Shown piece after piece: positions 26,050 through 36,137 of a DNA stretch of 61,050 bases. The position numbers and the translations under genes are program-made. A model generated the notes under the pieces. That model was given only the letters and a program-made list of their open reading frames with translations, had not been told where the DNA came from and searched no databases. The stretch is taken from assembly GCF_900002405.1 (NCBI RefSeq), contig NZ_LK995496.1:7026-68075 (forward strand), in the 5' to 3' direction. Source of the DNA: Actinomyces succiniciruminis. GTDB lineage: Bacteria; Actinomycetota; Actinomycetes; Actinomycetales; Actinomycetaceae. Position 1 is the stretch's first letter. The number at the start of each line of letters is the position of its first letter.

Positions 26050-28803
26050 GTGAGCCCCACCAACGAAAACCCGCCCTTGATCGACGGTCTGCTGCACAAG
26101 GTCGCGGACAATGACCCGCAGGAGACCGCCGAGTGGCGAGACTCGCTAGATGCCCTCATCGAAGAGCGGGGCGGCCCCCGGGCCCGCTTCATCCTGCTGA
26201 ATCTGCTGGCGGAGGCGCGCCGCAAGAACGTGCGCGTGCCCGCCCAGACCACCACCCCGTACATCAACACCATCGACGTCATCGATGAGCCCTACTACCC
26301 GGGCGACGAGGACGTCGAGCGCACCTACCGCCGCTGGCTGCGGTGGAATGCCGCCGTCATGGTCACCCGCGCGCAGCGTCCCGGCATCGGCGTCGGCGGG
26401 CACATCTCCTCCTACGCCTCCACCGCCACCCTGTACGAGGTCGGCTTCAACCACTTCTTCCGCGGCAAGAACCACCCCGGGGGCGGCGACCACGTGTTCT
26501 TCCAGGGGCACGCCTCCCCCGGCAACTACGCCCGCGCGTTCCTGGAGGGCCGCCTGAGCGAGGCGGACCTGGACGGCTTCCGCCAGGAGGTCTCCCGCCC
26601 GGCGGGCGGACGCGGACTCCCCTCCTACCCGCACCCGCGGCGCATGGAGGACTTCTGGGAGTACCCGACTGTATCCATGGGCCTGGGGCCGGCGGAGGCC
26701 ATCTACCAGGCCTGGTTCGACCGCTACCTGCAGGGTGCCGGCATCAAGGACACCTCCTCCCAGCACACCTGGGCGTTCCTGGGCGACGGGGAAATGGACG
26801 AGCCCGAATCGCGCGGCATGCTGCAGCTGGCCGCCTCCCAGCAGCTGGACAACCTCACCTTCGTGGTCAACTGCAACCTCCAGCGCCTGGACGGCCCGGT
26901 GCGCGGAAACGGCAAGATCATTCAGGAGCTGGAGGCCTGCTTCAAGGGCGCCGGCTGGAACGTCATCAAGGTGATCTGGGGCCGCGGCTGGGACCGGCTG
27001 CTCGCGGCCGACAAGGACCATGCCCTGGAGCACCTGATGATGGAGACGCTCGACGGCGACTATCAGACCTTCAAGGCCAACGACGGCGCCTACGTGCGCG
27101 AGCACTTCTTCGGCCGCGACCCGCGCACCACCGCGCTGGTGGAGAACTGGACCGATGAGGAGATCTGGGCGCTGCAGCGGGGCGGCAACGACTACCACAA
27201 GATGTACGCCGCCTATAAGGCCGCCACCGAGCACAAGGGACAGCCCACGGTCATCCTGGCCCACACCGTCAAGGGCTACCTGCTGGGTTCCCACTTCGCC
27301 GGCCGCAACGCCACCCACCAGATGAAGAAGTTGAGCCTGGAGGACCTCAAGGGGCTGCGCGACCGCCTGCACATTCCCATCACCGACGCCCAGCTCGAGG
27401 CCGACCCGAAGCGGCCGCCCTACTACCGGCCCGAGCCCGACGACCCGGCGCTGGCCTACATGCTCGACCGACGGCGCAAGCTGGGCGGCTTCCTGCCCGA
27501 GCGCCGCGATCCGGGCACGCAGCTGCAGCTGCCGGACGAGGCCTCCTACGACATCCTCAAGGGCGGCTCCGGCAAGCAGCAGGTCGCCAGCACCATGGCC
27601 TTCGTGCGGCTGTTGAAGGAACTGATCAAGGACGAGCACATCGGGCGGCGCATCGTGCCGATCGTCCCGGACGAGTCGCGCACCTTCGGCCTGGAGTCGC
27701 TGTTCCCAACCCGCAAGATCTTCAACACGCAGGGACAGCACTACACGCCGGTGGATGCGGAAATGATGCTGTCCTACCGGGAGTCCACTGCCGGGCAGAT
27801 CATGCACACCGGCATCAATGAGGCCGGCTCCGCGGCCCTGTTCCAGGTGATCGGCACCAGTTACGCCACCCACGGCGAGCCGATGATACCCGTGTACATC
27901 TTCTACTCGATGTTCGGTTTCCAGCGCACCGCCGACCAGTTCTGGGCGGCCGGCGACCAGCTGACCCGCGGTTTCATCATCGGGGCGACCGCCGGCCGCA
28001 CCACGCTGACCGGTGAGGGCACCCAGCATATGGACGGGCACTCCCCGCTGCTGGCCGCCACCAACGAGGCGGTGGTCTCCTACGACCCGGCCTACGCCTA
28101 CGAGATCCGCCACATTGTGCGCGACGCGCTGCAGCGCTGGTACGGGCCGGAGACCGGCCGCAACCGGGACGTCATGTACTACCTGACGGTTTACAACGAG
28201 CCGATCGTGCAGCCCGCCGAACCGGACGGCGTCGACGTCGAGGGAATCCTGCGCGGCATCTACCGGCTGGACGATGCGCCCGACGGCGACGGGCCCGAGG
28301 TGCAGTTGCTCGCCTCCGGGGTGGCGGTGCCGTGGGTCCGTGAGGCCCGCCGCCTGCTGGCCGAGGACTGGGGCGTACGCGCAGGCGTGTGGTCGGTGAC
28401 CAGCTGGAACGAGCTGCGCCGCGAGGCCCTGGAGGCCGACCAGCACAACTTCCTGCACCCGGACCAGCCGGCGCGCACCCCGTACGTGACCGCCAAGCTG
28501 GCGGACGCCTCCGGGCCGTTCGTCGCCACCAGCGACTTCGACCACCTGGTGCCCGACCAGATCCGCGCCTGGGTGCCCGGCGACTTCCACACCCTCGGCG
28601 CGGACGGCTTCGGTTTCTCCGACACGCGCGCGGCCGCGCGCCGCCACTATCTGATCGACGCCGAATCCGTCGTCGTCAAGGCGCTGCAGGCGTTGGCCGA
28701 GCAGGGGCAGGTGGATCGGTCCGCGGTCGCCCAGGCGATCGCCCGCTACCGGCTCGAGGACGTCTCCGCGGGTCGCTCCGGCGCTCAGGGCGGGGAGGCC
28801 TGA
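26050..28803 (+). CDS. aceE: Pyruvate dehydrogenase E1 component, homodimeric
   Basis: AceE decarboxylates pyruvate with thiamine diphosphate and passes the acetyl group to the lipoyl domain of the E2 subunit. The 917-residue protein is typical of the single-chain homodimeric E1. It shows [21 protein letters not shown], the ThDP-binding [10 protein letters not shown] ... [17 protein letters not shown] motif, and the second-half segments [19 protein letters not shown] and [17 protein letters not shown] start at 26050 follows AAGGAG at 26037. It depends on LipA/LipB for E2 lipoylation. FasR-acpP-fabF lie downstream after aspA. Confidence 0.97.
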   Translation: MSPTNENPPLIDGLLHKVADNDPQETAEWRDSLDALIEERGGPRARFILLNLLAEARRKNVRVPAQTTTPYINTIDVIDEPYYPGDEDVERTYRRWLRWNAAVMVTRAQRPGIGVGGHISSYASTATLYEVGFNHFFRGKNHPGGGDHVFFQGHASPGNYARAFLEGRLSEADLDGFRQEVSRPAGGRGLPSYPHPRRMEDFWEYPTVSMGLGPAEAIYQAWFDRYLQGAGIKDTSSQHTWAFLGDGEMDEPESRGMLQLAASQQLDNLTFVVNCNLQRLDGPVRGNGKIIQELEACFKGAGWNVIKVIWGRGWDRLLAADKDHALEHLMMETLDGDYQTFKANDGAYVREHFFGRDPRTTALVENWTDEEIWALQRGGNDYHKMYAAYKAATEHKGQPTVILAHTVKGYLLGSHFAGRNATHQMKKLSLEDLKGLRDRLHIPITDAQLEADPKRPPYYRPEPDDPALAYMLDRRRKLGGFLPERRDPGTQLQLPDEASYDILKGGSGKQQVASTMAFVRLLKELIKDEHIGRRIVPIVPDESRTFGLESLFPTRKIFNTQGQHYTPVDAEMMLSYRESTAGQIMHTGINEAGSAALFQVIGTSYATHGEPMIPVYIFYSMFGFQRTADQFWAAGDQLTRGFIIGATAGRTTLTGEGTQHMDGHSPLLAATNEAVVSYDPAYAYEIRHIVRDALQRWYGPETGRNRDVMYYLTVYNEPIVQPAEPDGVDVEGILRGIYRLDDAPDGDGPEVQLLASGVAVPWVREARRLLAEDWGVRAGVWSVTSWNELRREALEADQHNFLHPDQPARTPYVTAKLADASGPFVATSDFDHLVPDQIRAWVPGDFHTLGADGFGFSDTRAAARRHYLIDAESVVVKALQALAEQGQVDRSAVAQAIARYRLEDVSAGRSGAQGGEA

Positions 28804-28873
28804 GCCGCTGCCCGTGGGGCGTGCGGCGGCGTCGGCGAGTCTCGGCTCGCCGACGCCGCCGCAGCTCCTTCAG

Positions 28874-30343
28874 TCAGTCTTCAGCCACGGCACGCACGTC
28901 GGGGTCGGTGCCGGAGTAGTAGTGCGCGTCCCGGTAGCGGGGGCGCATCAGGTTCTCCGGGCTGAGCAGTTCGTCGAGCGTGGCCTCGTCAAGCAGGCCC
29001 ATCTCCAGCACGACCTCGCGCACGTTGCGTCCGGAACGGGCGCATTCGCGACCCACCAGGTCGCCATTGTGGTGGCCGATCACCTCGTTCAAATAGGTGA
29101 CGATGCCGATGGAGTTCATGACGTTGCGGCGGCAGACCTCCGCGTTGGCCTGAATTCCCACCACGCACAGGTCCTTGAGCGTCACCAGCGCGTGGCGCAG
29201 CAGGCGGATGGACTCGAAGCAGGCCTGGGCGATCACCGGCTCCATCACGTTGAGCTGCAGCTGCCCGGCCTCCGCGGCCATCGTCACCGTCAGGTCGTTG
29301 CCGATCACCTTAAAGCAGACCTGGTTGACCACCTCGGGGATGACCGGGTTGACCTTGGCGGGCATGATCGAGGAGCCGGCCTGCCGCTCCGGCAGTCGGA
29401 TCTCGGCCAGCCCCGCCCGCGGCCCGGAGGACAGCAGCCGCAGGTCGTTGCAAATCTTGGACAGCTTCACGGCCAGGCGCTTGATGGCGGCGTGCATGGA
29501 CACGTAGGCGCCGGTGTCGCCGGTGGCCTCCAGCAGGTTGTGGGCGCCGGTGATCCGCAGCCCGGTGACTTCCGCCAGGTGGCGTACCACCGCCTCCCGG
29601 TAGCCGGGCGGGGTGTTCAGTCCGGTGCCGATCGCGGTGGCCCCCAGGTTGGCCTCCAGCAGCAGCGCCGAGTTGTTCATCAGCCGCGGGATCTCCTCGT
29701 CCAACAACTCGGCGAAGGCGCGGAACTCCGAACCCAGACTCATGGGGACGGCGTCCTGCAGCTGGGTGCGCCCCATCTTGAGCACGTCGGCGAACTCCTT
29801 GCCCTTGGCCAGCAGGGCGTCGATCAGGTCGCACAGGTCCATCTCCAGGGCGTTGACGGCCCGGTACATGCCCAGCCGGAAGCCGGTGGGGTAGGCGTCG
29901 TTGGTGGACTGGGACTTGTTGACGTGGTCGTTGGGGTTGACGATGTCGTAGCGGCCCTTGGCATAGCCCAGGTGCTCCAGGGCGAGGTTGGCGATGACCT
30001 CGTTGGTGTTCATGTTGACGCTGGTGCCGGCGCCGCCCTGGAAGACGTCGATCGGGAACTGGTCCAGGCAGCGGCCCGCCTTCAGCACCTGCTCGCAGGC
30101 CCACACGATCGCGTCGGCGATGTCCTCGGCGACGGTGCCCAGTTCCTTGTTGGTTAGGGCGGAGGCCTGCTTGACCTCCACCATGCCGCGCACGAACTCC
30201 TCCTGGTCCCCCACGGTCTCCTTGGAGATGCGGAAGTTCTCGGTGGCACGCAGGGTGTGGATCCCCCAGTAGGCGTCCAGGGGCACCTGCCGGGTGCCCA
30301 GCAGGTCCTCCTCGGTACGGGTGGCTGTGGTGGCTGGGGTCAT
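28874..30343 (-). CDS. aspA: Aspartate ammonia-lyase
   Basis: AspA splits aspartate into fumarate and ammonia in the cytoplasm, as a homotetramer of the fumarase/aspartase family. The 489-residue protein has [37 protein letters not shown], and the signature loop [11 protein letters not shown]. It is convergent with aceE and divergent from the FasR-like regulator. In mycobacteria aceE is followed directly by the regulator, so aspA appears inserted here. Confidence 0.95.
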   Translation of the reverse strand: MTPATTATRTEEDLLGTRQVPLDAYWGIHTLRATENFRISKETVGDQEEFVRGMVEVKQASALTNKELGTVAEDIADAIVWACEQVLKAGRCLDQFPIDVFQGGAGTSVNMNTNEVIANLALEHLGYAKGRYDIVNPNDHVNKSQSTNDAYPTGFRLGMYRAVNALEMDLCDLIDALLAKGKEFADVLKMGRTQLQDAVPMSLGSEFRAFAELLDEEIPRLMNNSALLLEANLGATAIGTGLNTPPGYREAVVRHLAEVTGLRITGAHNLLEATGDTGAYVSMHAAIKRLAVKLSKICNDLRLLSSGPRAGLAEIRLPERQAGSSIMPAKVNPVIPEVVNQVCFKVIGNDLTVTMAAEAGQLQLNVMEPVIAQACFESIRLLRHALVTLKDLCVVGIQANAEVCRRNVMNSIGIVTYLNEVIGHHNGDLVGRECARSGRNVREVVLEMGLLDEATLDELLSPENLMRPRYRDAHYYSGTDPDVRAVAED

Positions 30344-30519
30344 GATTCCTCCGTCCGCGCCGCGGGGCGCTCACCGCCGTCGGCCGGGGTGCCCCGCGGG
30401 GAGTCGACGGCGCCTGCCCCGCACCCTGCCGACCTTACCGGCCCGCGCGCCTGCGGGTGCCGCGCAGCGCCGTCCGCCGGCATTCCGTCCCCGGCGGCAA
30501 GGGCCGCTAGCATCGGCGC

Positions 30520-31701
30520 ATGGACCAGCTCAGCGCCCCGGCCGTCACGGCCCTGCGGGAGGCGCAGAACACGCTCATCGAGCATTCCCTGGACCGCATC
30601 AGCGCGGCCCTCCCCTGGTATCACACGCTGTCATCCGCCTCGCGCGACCAGATTCAGAAGGTGGCACGGGTGGGCGTGACCATGTTCGTGGACTCGGTGG
30701 GTGAGCGGGGCGCGGAGGTGGACCCCTCAGGCATCTTCAACGTCGCCCCGGTTGCGCTGACCGGCGCCGTGACGCTGGAGCAGACCCTGGATCTGGTGCG
30801 CACCGTCGTCGACGTCGTCGAGGAGGAGGCCCCCAACGTCGTCCCGGCCGCCGGGCATGACGCCGTCCGGGTGCGGGTACTCACCTTCGGCCGCGACGTC
30901 GGCTTCGCCGCGGCGAAGGTGTACGCCCGCGTGGCCGAGGCCCGCGGCGCCTGGGACGCCCGTCTGGAGTCGGTGGCGGTCGACGCGATGCTGCACGACT
31001 CCGCCGACGACGCCGCCACCCGCGCCGGCGCCGCCGGCTGGCGCGGCACCGGGCCCGTCGTCGCCATCGTGGCGCGCACGGTGCTGGATGCCCTGGCCAC
31101 TTCCCGGCTGCGGCACGAGTGCCGCCAGTGGGCGCAGGACTGCCTGGTCTCGGTGCACAGCGACTCGGTGATCGTGGTACTCGGCGGCGATTCCGCCGAT
31201 GAGCCGACCGATGCCGCGGCGCAACGGACACAGCTGCTCGCCGCCGCCGACCGCATCGCCGCGGAACTGGACGGGGCGGTGGTGATCGGGCCGGTGGTCG
31301 ACGGCGTCGCCCAGGCCGGCCGGTCCCTGCGCTCGGCGCTGGCGGGGCTGCGTGCGCTGCCCGGCTGGGCCGAGGCCCCCAACCCGGTGCGCGCCGACGA
31401 CCTGCTGCCCGAACGCCTACTCGACGGCGACCCGCTGGCGGTCGAACAGATTCGGGCGCTGGTAACCGAACCGCTGCGGGAGATGGGCGAGCTCTACGAG
31501 GAGACCGTCGCCACCTACCTGGCACTGGGCCGGAGCCTGGAGATGACGGCGCGTACTCTGTTCGTCCACGCCAACACCGTCCGCTACCGGCTGGGGCGAG
31601 TCAGCAAGCAGACCGGTTGGGACGCGACCGACGCCCGCGACGGCCTGGTGCTGCACCTGGCGGTGATCGTCGGCCGGCTCGCCGCCGGCAACGCGCACTA
31701 G
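30520..31701 (+). CDS. PucR/CdaR-type regulator, FasR-like
   Basis: A 393-residue transcriptional regulator. The C-terminal segment (EMTARTLFVHANTVRYRLGRV, about residues 345-366) is the PucR-type helix-turn-helix, and the middle part is the GGDEF-like sensing region of the CdaR group. The position before acpP and fabF matches Streptomyces fasR and the M. tuberculosis regulator between aceE and fabD, both linked to fatty acid synthesis genes. So control of acpP-fabF is inferred. Start is ATG at 30520, with no strong ribosome binding site. Confidence 0.85.
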   Translation: MDQLSAPAVTALREAQNTLIEHSLDRISAALPWYHTLSSASRDQIQKVARVGVTMFVDSVGERGAEVDPSGIFNVAPVALTGAVTLEQTLDLVRTVVDVVEEEAPNVVPAAGHDAVRVRVLTFGRDVGFAAAKVYARVAEARGAWDARLESVAVDAMLHDSADDAATRAGAAGWRGTGPVVAIVARTVLDALATSRLRHECRQWAQDCLVSVHSDSVIVVLGGDSADEPTDAAAQRTQLLAAADRIAAELDGAVVIGPVVDGVAQAGRSLRSALAGLRALPGWAEAPNPVRADDLLPERLLDGDPLAVEQIRALVTEPLREMGELYEETVATYLALGRSLEMTARTLFVHANTVRYRLGRVSKQTGWDATDARDGLVLHLAVIVGRLAAGNAH

Positions 31702-31776
31702 CCGCCCGGACCGGCCCCAACACCACCGATCCTTCACAACCAAGCCCATCAGCACGAAAACATCAAGGAGAACGCC

Positions 31777-32025
31777 ATGGCCGACGCCCCCACCGATATC
31801 CTCGCCGCCGTTACCGAAATCGTCGCGGAAGAGGCCGACGTGGACACCACACTGGTCTCGCCGGAGACCCGTTTCGCCGACGACCTCGACATCGACTCCC
31901 TGGGGCTGCTGACCATCGCCACCCAGGTGGAGGAACGCTTCGGCATCACACTCGACGACGCGCTCATTCCTACCGTGAAAACCGTTGGCGCACTCGTGGA
32001 CCTCGTGGGCGCTCAGAAGCGCTGA
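31777..32025 (+). CDS. acpP: Acyl carrier protein
   Basis: An 82-residue acidic carrier protein. The phosphopantetheine attachment serine is in DLDIDSLGLLTIA, matching the conserved DSL. AAGGAG precedes the ATG. It holds growing acyl chains as thioesters for FabF and other enzymes. It sits between the FasR-like gene and fabF. Confidence 0.95.
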   Translation: MADAPTDILAAVTEIVAEEADVDTTLVSPETRFADDLDIDSLGLLTIATQVEERFGITLDDALIPTVKTVGALVDLVGAQKR

Positions 32026-32060
32026 CGCTCTCCGTCCCTCTCGACGTCCCCGAGCAGCCC

Positions 32061-33311
32061 GTGTCGCCCGCATCCGCCCTCGATCCACGCGCCGTCGTCG
32101 TAACCGGGCTGGGAAGCACCAACCCGCTGGCCGGAGACGCGCCCGGCACGTGGCGGGCGCTGCACGCCGGCCGCTCGGCGGTGCACGCACTGGAATCCGA
32201 CTGGGCGGGCGACCTGCCCGTGCGGATCGCCGCAGCGCTCGCCGTCGACCCCGCCACGCAGCTGTCCGCCCGGCAGCGGCGTCGGCTGGACCGGTCCAGC
32301 CAATGCGCGCTGGTGGCCGCCCGCGAGGCGTGGGCGGCCGCCGGTGCCCCGGAGGCGGATCCCGAGCGGCTGGCGGTGTCCGTGTCGCCCGGCATCGGGC
32401 CGGTGCTGTCCGTCATGGGTACCTGGGACGCCCTGCGCGAGCAGGGGCCGCGGCGGGTGCCGCCGACGGCCATTCCGGCGCTCATGCCCAATGCGCCGGC
32501 CGCCGCGGTGGGGCTGGAGCTGGGGGCGCAGGCCGGCGTGCACGCGCCGGTATCGGCGTGCGCGTCTGGGGCGGAGGCGATCGCCTACGGGGCCGACCTG
32601 ATCGCCCTGGGCCGCGCCGACGTCGTCGTCGCCGGCGGCACGGACGCCGCCCTGCACCCGATGGTGATGGCGGCCTTCGCCGCCATGCGCGCCCTGTCCA
32701 CCCGCAATGACGACCCGGCCGGCGCCTCGCGCCCATTCGCTCCGGATCGGGACGGCTTCGTGCTGGGTGAGGGGGCCGGCGTGCTGGTGCTGGAGGCGGC
32801 CGAGCATGCGGCCGCGCGGGGCGCGCGTGCGCTGGCGGTCCTGGCCGGGAGCGCGGTCACGGCCGACGCCTACGACGCCGTGCGCCCGGAGCCAGGCGGT
32901 GCCCAGCAGGAGCGGGCGCTGCGCCTGGCCTTGCAGCGCGCCGGGCTGGAGGCCGCACAGGTCGGGCACGTCAACGCCCACGCCACCTCCACGCTCGCGG
33001 GCGACGCGGTGGAGGCGGCGGTGCTGGCGCGGACCGTGCCCGGGGCGGGCGTGTCGGCGACCAAGTCCGCCACCGGGCATCTGCTCGGCGGGGCGGGTGG
33101 CCTGGAGGCGGTGCTGACGGTGATGGCGCTGTACGAGCGTCGGCTGCCGCCGACGCTGCTGCCCGGTGGCGTCGACCCAGCCATCACGGGACTCGGCCTG
33201 GATGTGGTGGGGCCGGAGGGACGGGATGCCCACGGGCTGGAGGCGGCCGTGAGCACGTCCTTCGGCTTCGGCGGCCACAACGTGGCGCTCGCCTTCACCC
33301 GCCTTCCCTAG
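32061..33311 (+). CDS. fabF: 3-oxoacyl-ACP synthase II (FabF)
   Basis: This condensing enzyme elongates acyl-ACP with malonyl-ACP. The 416-residue protein has the complete catalytic triad: cysteine in APVSACASGAEAI, histidine in NAHATSTLAGDAVE and histidine in KSATGHLLGGAGGLE. GGLEAVLTV and STSFGFGGHNVALAF close the fold. The GTG at 32061, 35 bp after acpP, is the best start; an upstream open frame has no family similarity. No fabD or fabH is present beside it. The gene ends before repeat array 33324-33415. Confidence 0.94.
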   Translation: MSPASALDPRAVVVTGLGSTNPLAGDAPGTWRALHAGRSAVHALESDWAGDLPVRIAAALAVDPATQLSARQRRRLDRSSQCALVAAREAWAAAGAPEADPERLAVSVSPGIGPVLSVMGTWDALREQGPRRVPPTAIPALMPNAPAAAVGLELGAQAGVHAPVSACASGAEAIAYGADLIALGRADVVVAGGTDAALHPMVMAAFAAMRALSTRNDDPAGASRPFAPDRDGFVLGEGAGVLVLEAAEHAAARGARALAVLAGSAVTADAYDAVRPEPGGAQQERALRLALQRAGLEAAQVGHVNAHATSTLAGDAVEAAVLARTVPGAGVSATKSATGHLLGGAGGLEAVLTVMALYERRLPPTLLPGGVDPAITGLGLDVVGPEGRDAHGLEAAVSTSFGFGGHNVALAFTRLP

Positions 33312-33323
33312 CTTCCCAAGTCA

Positions 33324-33415
33324 CCAAGACCGGTGGGCCCGCCCGCCCCAAGACCGGTGGCCAAAACCACCGAGGTCGGTTGATCTTACGTACCGAGGTC
33401 GGTAGAAGTGGCGGG
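33324..33415. repeat. Family A repeat array, four units
   Basis: Between convergent fabF and DUF3145. Units start at 33324, 33348, 33370 and 33393, a step of 22-24 bp. The first two read CCAAGACCGGTGG and the last two CCGAGGTCGG, the third followed by TTGATCTTACGTA. The same 23-bp element recurs at 48943, 52312 and 53478. Confidence 0.85.
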
Positions 33416-33453
33416 CGGAGCGCTGGGGCTGCAAGGCGGCCGGTCGCGGAGGC

Positions 33454-33954
33454 TCAGCCGACTCGGTGCAGCCAGCGCACGGGGGCACCGGCGCCGGCGT
33501 AGCGGAAGGGCTCGAGTTCGTCGTCCCAGGCCTGCCCGAGGGCGAGGTCGAGCTGGCGGCGCATGACCGCGGGCTGGTCGGCGTGGGCCAGGGCGGCACG
33601 CACCCGGTCCTCGGGAACCACGACGTTGCCGTGCACGTCGGTTTGCGCGTGGAAGATACCCAGGTCGGGGGTGTGCGACCAGCGTCCGCCGTCGTAACCG
33701 GGCGACGCCTCCTCCGTGACCTCGTAGCGGAGGTTCGCCCAGCCGCGCAGGGCACTGGTGAGTTGGGCGCCGGTGCCGACGCGTCCGACCCAGCTGGTCT
33801 CGGCGCGCATCATCCCGGGTGCGGCGGGCTGTTCGGTCCACTCGAAGTGGACGCGGCTACCCAGCACCTCGGCCACGGCCCACTCGATGTGCGGGCACAG
33901 GGCGCGGGGCGCGGAGTGCACGAAAAGTACACCGCGGGTGTAGGCACCGTTCAC
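33454..33954 (-). CDS. DUF3145 family protein
   Basis: A 166-residue cytoplasmic protein. The opening TRGVLFVHSAPRALCPHIEWAV and the later GTGAQLTSALRGWANLRYEVTEE, HTPDLGIFHAQTDVHGN and ALGQAWDDELEPFRYAG segments match DUF3145, an actinobacteria-specific family of unknown function. Length is as usual. It has its own promoter region and is convergent with fabF, separated by the repeat array. Confidence 0.9.
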   Translation of the reverse strand: MNGAYTRGVLFVHSAPRALCPHIEWAVAEVLGSRVHFEWTEQPAAPGMMRAETSWVGRVGTGAQLTSALRGWANLRYEVTEEASPGYDGGRWSHTPDLGIFHAQTDVHGNVVVPEDRVRAALAHADQPAVMRRQLDLALGQAWDDELEPFRYAGAGAPVRWLHRVG

Positions 33955-34471
33955 GGGGATCGCCTCCTGGTTGTTCCGAGATTCGTCTTCCCCAACGTTC
34001 TCGAATCATCCGGGCGCTTCGCGTGACGCACGCGGCGTGCGGCTTCATGATGCCAGAGCCGAAGGCGCAATGCCAGCCGCCGGGCCGACATCACCGCATC
34101 CGAAGACGTGCCACCCGTCTCAGGCCGCGCCGGTGCCGCGGCGGGCGCGGATCACGGCGTGTGGTCCAGCATCGCCAGGACCGTGTACCTACTGGGCAAG
34201 CGCTCAGGGGCCGGCGGGTCCTGCAGGCGCAGGGAGGGATGCGCCTAGTTGGACCGCGTTCCTCCAGTTGGACCCCTGTCCCCCCGTTGGACCGCCGTAG
34301 CCGCCGGTTACAGCGGTCCAACGGAGCGTGGGCGGTCCAAGCAGGGACAGGCCGCCACTTGCACACCGCCGACCCGTGGCGCCGGCGGTGTCCTCAGGAT
34401 GCCCACCGGTACACCAGCCCTCCGCCGCACGCTTGGCGATCAGCCGTCCGCTTGCCTCTACGATCACGGGC
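33955..34471. other. Divergent intergenic region between DUF3145 and the K+ channel gene
   Basis: A 517-bp gap between divergent genes. No coding frame is convincing. The only clear structure is the 19-bp-step repeat cluster at 34248-34341, about 130 bp before the channel start. The rest has no obvious promoter, RNA or operator. Confidence 0.55.
34248..34341. repeat. GTTGGACC cluster, 19-bp step, tandem then inverted (family B)
   Basis: GTTGGACC occurs at 34248, 34267 and 34286, exactly 19 bp apart. Its complement GGTCCAA occurs at 34315 and 34334, again 19 bp apart. The inner pair makes a 37-nt near-palindrome at 34286-34322, with one mismatch and one G-U pair in 18 possible pairs. It resembles an operator cluster or a strong RNA hairpin. 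Confidence 0.85.
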
Positions 34472-35323
34472 ATGCCAGCTGAAACGAAGGACTCTTCTCG
34501 ACGTCTGCAGTTGTGGGAGCACGTCACCGAGTGGCCGCTCATCGTCGCCGCCGTCCTCTTCCTCACCGCCTATGCCTGGGAGGTGATCGCGGACCTTCAG
34601 GGTTCTGCCCGGCGTCTCCCCGAGGCGGTGATGAACGTCGTTTGGGTCGTGTTCGCCGTGGACTACGGTGCCCGTCTCGCCCTGGCCTCCGATCGTCGCC
34701 ACTGGTTCACCCACCACCTGCTGGACCTCGCCATGGTGGCGCTGCCCATGTTGCGGCCGCTTCGGCTGGTACGGCTGTTGGCCCTGGTCGGCGTCCTTCA
34801 GCGCAGCGCCGGGACCGCCCTGCGAGGACGGATCACCGCCTACACGGCAGGTAGCGTGGCACTGCTCTCCCTCGTGGCTTCGTTGGCGGTATTGGACGCC
34901 GAACGCGGAGCACCGGGAGCCTCCATAACCAGCTTTCCGGACGCGCTGTGGTGGTCGCTGGTCACCATCACCACCGTCGGTTACGGTGACCTCGCACCCG
35001 TCACGACCGTCGGCCGAGCCACCGCAATACTGCTCATGATTGGCGGCGTAGCGCTGATCGGCGTGGTGACCGCCACACTCGCCTCCTGGATCATCTCCCT
35101 GGTCACCGAGGAGAACGCCGAACAGGAGGCGGCTACGCGCGCTCAGGTCGCAGACCTACAAGGTGAGATCGCCGCACTCTCCGAGCAGATCCAGCGCCTT
35201 ACGGAGCCACGCGCCGCAGTCGCGGACGCCGCGCTGGTTGAAGACGACAAAAGCCCCGCCCGTGAGGGCGAGGCCGACGTTCGGCTCCCGCGGTTGGACT
35301 CGAACCAACAACCCTCCGATTAA
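34472..35323 (+). CDS. Voltage-gated-type K+ channel
   Basis: A 283-residue six-helix channel. Helices S1 to S4 lie in the first half; S4 has the regular arginines of RPLRLVRLLALV. The pore has the K+ filter TTVGYGD (near residue 168) and S6 follows. A coiled coil (about residues 205-235) closes the cytoplasmic side. The start is the ATG at 34472. The final 13 codons and the stop (35321-35323) lie inside the tRNA-Asn gene on the other strand and read RLDSNQQPS, a tail produced by antisense tRNA sequence. The original stop was probably earlier. Potassium transport across the inner membrane is inferred from the filter. Confidence 0.87.
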   Translation: MPAETKDSSRRLQLWEHVTEWPLIVAAVLFLTAYAWEVIADLQGSARRLPEAVMNVVWVVFAVDYGARLALASDRRHWFTHHLLDLAMVALPMLRPLRLVRLLALVGVLQRSAGTALRGRITAYTAGSVALLSLVASLAVLDAERGAPGASITSFPDALWWSLVTITTVGYGDLAPVTTVGRATAILLMIGGVALIGVVTATLASWIISLVTEENAEQEAATRAQVADLQGEIAALSEQIQRLTEPRAAVADAALVEDDKSPAREGEADVRLPRLDSNQQPSD

Positions 35324-35356
35324 CAGTCGGATGCTCTGCCATTGAGCTACGCGGGA
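35285..35356 (-). tRNA. tRNA-Asn (anticodon GUU)
   Basis: A 72-nt cloverleaf on the minus strand: acceptor TCCCGCG, D arm GCTCAATGGCAGAGC, anticodon stem with loop CTGTTAA giving GUU, T arm TTGGTTCGAGTCCAA, discriminator G, no encoded CCA. The 3' 39 bases overlap the end of the channel gene in antisense. Confidence 0.95.
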
Positions 35357-35447
35357 TCGCGCTTGGCGCGGGTGGAACTTTAGCAAGCCGCGGGCGCCGA
35401 CGTCGAATCGGCCCCGCCGCTCAACCTGGCGCCAGCCCACCGGAAAG

Positions 35448-36059
35448 TCAGTCTGTGGGCAGTCCCACACCGTCGCGGGCGCGCCGGATGAGCTCCTCCA
35501 GGGCCGCGCCGTCGGCCTCGTCCAGTGCCGCTGCGTCATCGCCCGACAGGTCGGAGGCCGTGTACAAGCGACCATCCGAGTCGCGGCGCACACTGACGGT
35601 TACACGTCGACCACCCGGCAGCTGCCCGGTGACCGCGTACACCAGGGCCGACTCGACCCCCTGCCGCAGCGCGCGGGCGAACGGGGCGACATCCACCGCC
35701 ACGGCCTTCTCCCCGCGGCTGACCGCCTCGGGCACCGTCAGCACCAGCGGCCGGCGGGTCGCATCCGTCCAGGTGAGGGTGAAGGTGGCGGCCTGGGCGT
35801 CCCAGCGGCCGCGCTCAACCTCATGCCAGCCCCGCCGCAGTTCGACCCCGCCGTGGCCGACAACCGTCAGGTAGTTGGCGGTGGCCGCGGCCCAGCGGGA
35901 GTCGTCCGCAACCAGTGGCACCGCCCCGAGCAGGGGGCCGTCGTCGGGCACCATTGCCGCCAGAACGGGTGGGATCGCGGCGCGGCGACGCAGGCGCGCG
36001 GCAACGCCGGAGCGCCATGCGGGCCGGGCGGAAGAGGCTTTACGGATCGGCGCCATCAT
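35448..36059 (-). CDS. Conserved hypothetical protein next to def
   Basis: A protein of about 203 residues, from an ATG at 36059 with GAGGGG just before it; an in-frame GTG at 36080 would add seven residues. The N-terminus is arginine/alanine-rich. The rest has a beta-rich look ([45 protein letters not shown]) and ends in an acidic helix. No membrane helix or signal peptide is seen and no family is recognised. It is divergent from def. Its placement beside def suggests only a neighbourhood, not a function. Confidence 0.6.
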   Translation of the reverse strand: MMAPIRKASSARPAWRSGVAARLRRRAAIPPVLAAMVPDDGPLLGAVPLVADDSRWAAATANYLTVVGHGGVELRRGWHEVERGRWDAQAATFTLTWTDATRRPLVLTVPEAVSRGEKAVAVDVAPFARALRQGVESALVYAVTGQLPGGRRVTVSVRRDSDGRLYTASDLSGDDAAALDEADGAALEELIRRARDGVGLPTD

Positions 36060-36137
36060 GCCCCTCAGGCTAGCCGCCACCGACGGCGACGCGCACCCGA
36101 GTGCGAGACGCGCCCCGGAACGTGCGAGGATGGCCCC

